NCBI RefSeq assembly: GCF_025141175.1
Contig: NZ_CP081155.1
Span: 406,001 to 470,000, forward strand
Direction of reading: 5' to 3'
DNA from: Jannaschia sp. M317
Lineage (GTDB): Bacteria; Pseudomonadota; Alphaproteobacteria; Rhodobacterales; Rhodobacteraceae
Length of the DNA: 64,000 nt
A model generated the notes under the pieces. That model was not told the DNA's origin and searched no databases. It saw only the letters and a program-made list of their open reading frames with translations. Shown one piece after another: positions 62,156 through 64,000 of the stretch. Position numbers and translations under genes: made by a program. Numbering within the stretch: position 1 is the stretch's first letter; every line of letters starts with the position of its first letter.

Positions 62156-63061
62156 TTACCAGTCGGCCGCGCCGCGGTCGCGAAAGCTGTCGACCAGGAA
62201 ATCGATGAAGGCGCGGACCTTCGGCTGGGTATAGCGACCCGGCGGATAGACCGCGTAGATGCCTTGGGTTTCGGGGGCCAGCCCTTCGATCGCGGGGACG
62301 AGTTTCCCCTCCTTGACGGCATCGGCATACAGGAACGAAGGCAGGAACGCGATGCCCAGACCGTTGCAGGCGGCGTTCAACAGGGACTGTCCGTCGTTGA
62401 CCGTCAGCCACCCAGCGGACCGCACCTGACGCTTCTCGCCCGAGGGTGCCGTCAGCTTCCAGACAGACCCGTTGGCCTGGTTGGAATAGTGCAACAGCTT
62501 GTGTTCATTGAGATCGTCGATCCGCTGCGGTCGACCATACTCCTCCAGATAGGCCGGCGAGGCGATCATCTGCTTGTGCGTCTCGGCCAGTTTACGGGCG
62601 CGCAGCGAGCTGTCTTCCAGATCCCCGATCCGCACCGCCAGGTCGAACCCTTCGGAGATCAGCTCGACATAGCGGTTGTTCAGAACCATGTTGACCGTGA
62701 TGTCCGGGAATTCATGCAGAAAGGACCCCAGGATCGGCGACAGGTGATTGACGCCAAAGTCTGTCGCCACCGAGACCCGCAAGACACCCGATGGCGCGCT
62801 TTGCATCGCGGTCACCAGGGCATCGGCCTCGCCGGCATCGTTCAGAACACGGCGGGCGCGGTCGTAATAGGCCAGACCGATTTCCGTGGGGCTGACCCGA
62901 CGGGTCGTCCGGTTCAAAAGCCGCGCCCCAAGGCGCGTTTCCAGCGAGGAGACATGCTTGGAAACAGCGGACTTGGAGATCCCGAGCTTCTTTGCGGCGT
63001 CGGTAAACCCACCCTGGTCGACGACCGTGGCGAAGGCTTCCATTTCCGAGAGGCGATCCAT
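62156..63061 (-). CDS. LysR family transcriptional regulator
   Basis: 301 residues. The N-terminal winged helix MDRLSEMEAFATVVDQGGFTDAAKKLGISKSAVSKHVSSLETRLGARLLNRTTR-type (residues 1-54) is a classic LysR start, followed by the effector domain from about 90, with LRVSVATDFGVNHL and LISEGFDLAVRIGDLEDSSL. The RTTRRVSPTEIG wing and the FGVNHLSPIL region place it in the large CrgA/DmlR-like group. The target is not evident; no divergent gene begins beside it. A strong terminator follows, and an AT-richer 235-bp gap with inverted repeats precedes it. Confidence 0.9.
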   Translation of the reverse strand: MDRLSEMEAFATVVDQGGFTDAAKKLGISKSAVSKHVSSLETRLGARLLNRTTRRVSPTEIGLAYYDRARRVLNDAGEADALVTAMQSAPSGVLRVSVATDFGVNHLSPILGSFLHEFPDITVNMVLNNRYVELISEGFDLAVRIGDLEDSSLRARKLAETHKQMIASPAYLEEYGRPQRIDDLNEHKLLHYSNQANGSVWKLTAPSGEKRQVRSAGWLTVNDGQSLLNAACNGLGIAFLPSFLYADAVKEGKLVPAIEGLAPETQGIYAVYPPGRYTQPKVRAFIDFLVDSFRDRGAADW

Positions 63062-63251
63062 TTCAGCAGACCCTTACAACTGTTCAACTTGGGGTCCTTG
63101 ATGACGGCGGAATGGGGCGAGACCATGCCCCGCTCTGGTCAATCTCGGGATCGTTTAAAGATTGGGCGGATTTGGGAAACGCGGAAACGATCGGTTCAAC
63201 GGTTTGATTTCAAACATGAAACCATGATCCTGTACGCCTGAAAATGGCGAC

Positions 63252-63274
63252 AATCGGCGCAATTTGCGCCGATT
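63252..63274. repeat. 11-bp inverted repeat past the FadH-like gene
   Basis: AATCGGCGCAA at 63252-63262 is mirrored by TTGCGCCGATT at 63264-63274 with a one-base centre. With such a tight spacing it is a palindromic site rather than a stable hairpin with a loop. It lies 23 bp beyond the fadH stop and about 190 bp upstream of the lysR start, so a regulator site or weak terminator are both possible. Confidence 0.4.
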
Positions 63275-63296
63275 TGCCTTCATTATTCCAAGGCAG

Positions 63297-64000
63297 TCAC
63301 AGCGTCGCCGCCAGCCGCGCACCCTGATCGATGGCACGTTTCGCGTCCAGCTCGGCTGCGACATCCGCCCCCCCGATCACGTGACAGGCCACGCCCTCTG
63401 CCTGCAACGCATCGGCCAGCGACCGCTCCGGCACCTGGCCTGCGCACAAAACGATGGTGTCCGCCTCGATCAGAGTCAGGCGTTCCCGCGCCTCGCCAAA
63501 GCTGACCTCCAGGCCCTCGGACGTGATCCGCTCGTAATTGACCCCCGGCACCATCTTCACCCCCTTCATCTGAAGGCCGGCGCGGTGGATCCAACCGGTC
63601 GTCTTGCCCAGCCGTTTGCCCAGCTTCTCGGACTTGCGCTGCAACAGCGTGATCTGGCGCGCCGACGGCTCAGGCTGCGGGCCGTCGGGATCCAGCCCGC
63701 CGCGATGATCCGCCGGATCGGCCACGCCCCATTCCTCCAGCCAGGCTGGCAGATCCTCGGTGGTGGACGGGCCTTCGACGTGGGTCAGGAAATCGGCGGT
63801 GTCGAACCCGATCCCGCCCGCGCCGACAACGGCCACGCGCGGCCCGACCTTTGCCCCGTCGCGCAGCACGTCGATGTAGGACAGCACGTTCGGTCCGTCC
63901 TGCCCCGGAATGCCCGGATCGCGCGGCATGACGCCCGTTGCGATGACAACCTCATCGGCGGTCTTCAGGTCCAGAACCGTCGGGGCCGCGCCCAGCCGCA
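63297..64000 (-). CDS. 2,4-dienoyl-CoA reductase FadH-like, C-terminal part
   Basis: The frame is open from the window edge, giving about 233 residues of the C-terminal part of a long protein. VVIATGVMPRDPGIPGQDGPNVLSYIDVLRDG-type start (seen as VIATGVMPRDPG then NVLSYIDVL) and VAVVGAGGIGFDTADFLTH are the FAD/NAD-binding halves of FadH and other NADH:flavin oxidoreductases of the old yellow enzyme type with an extra reductase domain. LLQRKSEKLGKRLGKTTGWIHRAGLQMKGVKMVPGVNY follows, typical of FadH. The enzyme reduces dienoyl-CoA in unsaturated fatty acid degradation. The N-terminal TIM barrel and 4Fe-4S parts are outside the window. Confidence 0.85.
   Translation of the reverse strand, partial: RLGAAPTVLDLKTADEVVIATGVMPRDPGIPGQDGPNVLSYIDVLRDGAKVGPRVAVVGAGGIGFDTADFLTHVEGPSTTEDLPAWLEEWGVADPADHRGGLDPDGPQPEPSARQITLLQRKSEKLGKRLGKTTGWIHRAGLQMKGVKMVPGVNYERITSEGLEVSFGEARERLTLIEADTIVLCAGQVPERSLADALQAEGVACHVIGGADVAAELDAKRAIDQGARLAATL

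Noticed and set aside
1..64000. Mobile elements, CRISPR, tRNA, rRNA
   Set aside because: I looked for transposases, integrases, terminal inverted repeats, regularly spaced repeats and cloverleaf ends (CCA or T-loop patterns) and found none. Gene order and base composition look uniform, apart from a few AT-richer gaps.

Overview
The window is a dense, GC-rich stretch of alphaproteobacterial chromosome. Its gene content and order point to the Rhodobacteraceae (Roseobacter group): an ftsK-lolA-xthA neighbourhood, a pmbA-cysQ-DUF4170-waaA-lpxK lipid A block, sfsA-map-radC, a DUF2125 protein, and a membrane-bound ferritin of the MbfA type. The family-level placement is inferred from gene content alone. 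I found no rRNA, tRNA, CRISPR array, insertion sequence or prophage. Most genes are single-copy housekeeping or catabolic genes, packed with ATGA, GTGA or TGATG overlaps.

Layout. 1-3.2 kb: end of an MFS transporter, exonuclease III, a thioredoxin/TPR protein (CnoX-like), a Lon-substrate-domain protein and a Trm112-like protein. 3.3-7.3 kb: a ubiquinone hydroxylase, an amidase and a DapC-like aminotransferase. 7.3-14.4 kb: FtsK, an exported intradiol-dioxygenase-like protein with a ferric-reductase-like membrane protein, a small P-loop ATPase, PPK2, LolA and UbiG. 15.5-23.8 kb: a surface polysaccharide/Kdo locus with a Wza-type export lipoprotein divergent from a membrane nucleotide-sugar dehydratase, then a GT4 glycosyltransferase and kdsD-kdsB-kdsA. 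23.9-28 kb: DedA, an AlkB-type alkane monooxygenase, MutY, a DciA-like protein and a periplasmic DsbA-like protein. 28-32.6 kb: a leftward pmbA-cysQ-DUF4170-waaA-lpxK operon that uses Kdo and completes lipid A. 32.7-36.7 kb: DUF2125, an SDR, a short enoyl-CoA hydratase and an FAD amine oxidase.

36.7-38.9 kb holds a compact regulatory unit: a TetR regulator, a small secreted protein with a duplicated DDGW motif, and a divergent membrane-bound ferritin/iron exporter (MbfA). Three related TGAACCGATCGGTTCA-type inverted repeats sit in the gaps. This is the least familiar arrangement in the window.

38.9-42.2 kb: an AEC transporter, S-formylglutathione hydrolase, a HAD phosphatase and an ornithine cyclodeaminase-like protein in one tight rightward operon. 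42.2-55.3 kb: a complete-looking myo-inositol import and catabolism region. It has an ABC importer, a LacI regulator, two accessory Gfo/Idh dehydrogenases, an IolE-like isomerase/dehydratase, and iolD-iolC-iolB-aldolase-iolG. Two identical 18-bp palindromes (TTTGCAACCGGTTGCAAA) lie in the two divergent promoter regions, which makes them the obvious LacI operators. iolA is not in the window.

55.3-64 kb: radC, map, sfsA, then a rightward chain (CinA-domain protein, GNAT, AhpD-like, OmpA-like, PepT), a LysR regulator with its own terminator, and the C-terminal part of a FadH-like 2,4-dienoyl-CoA reductase that runs off the window edge.
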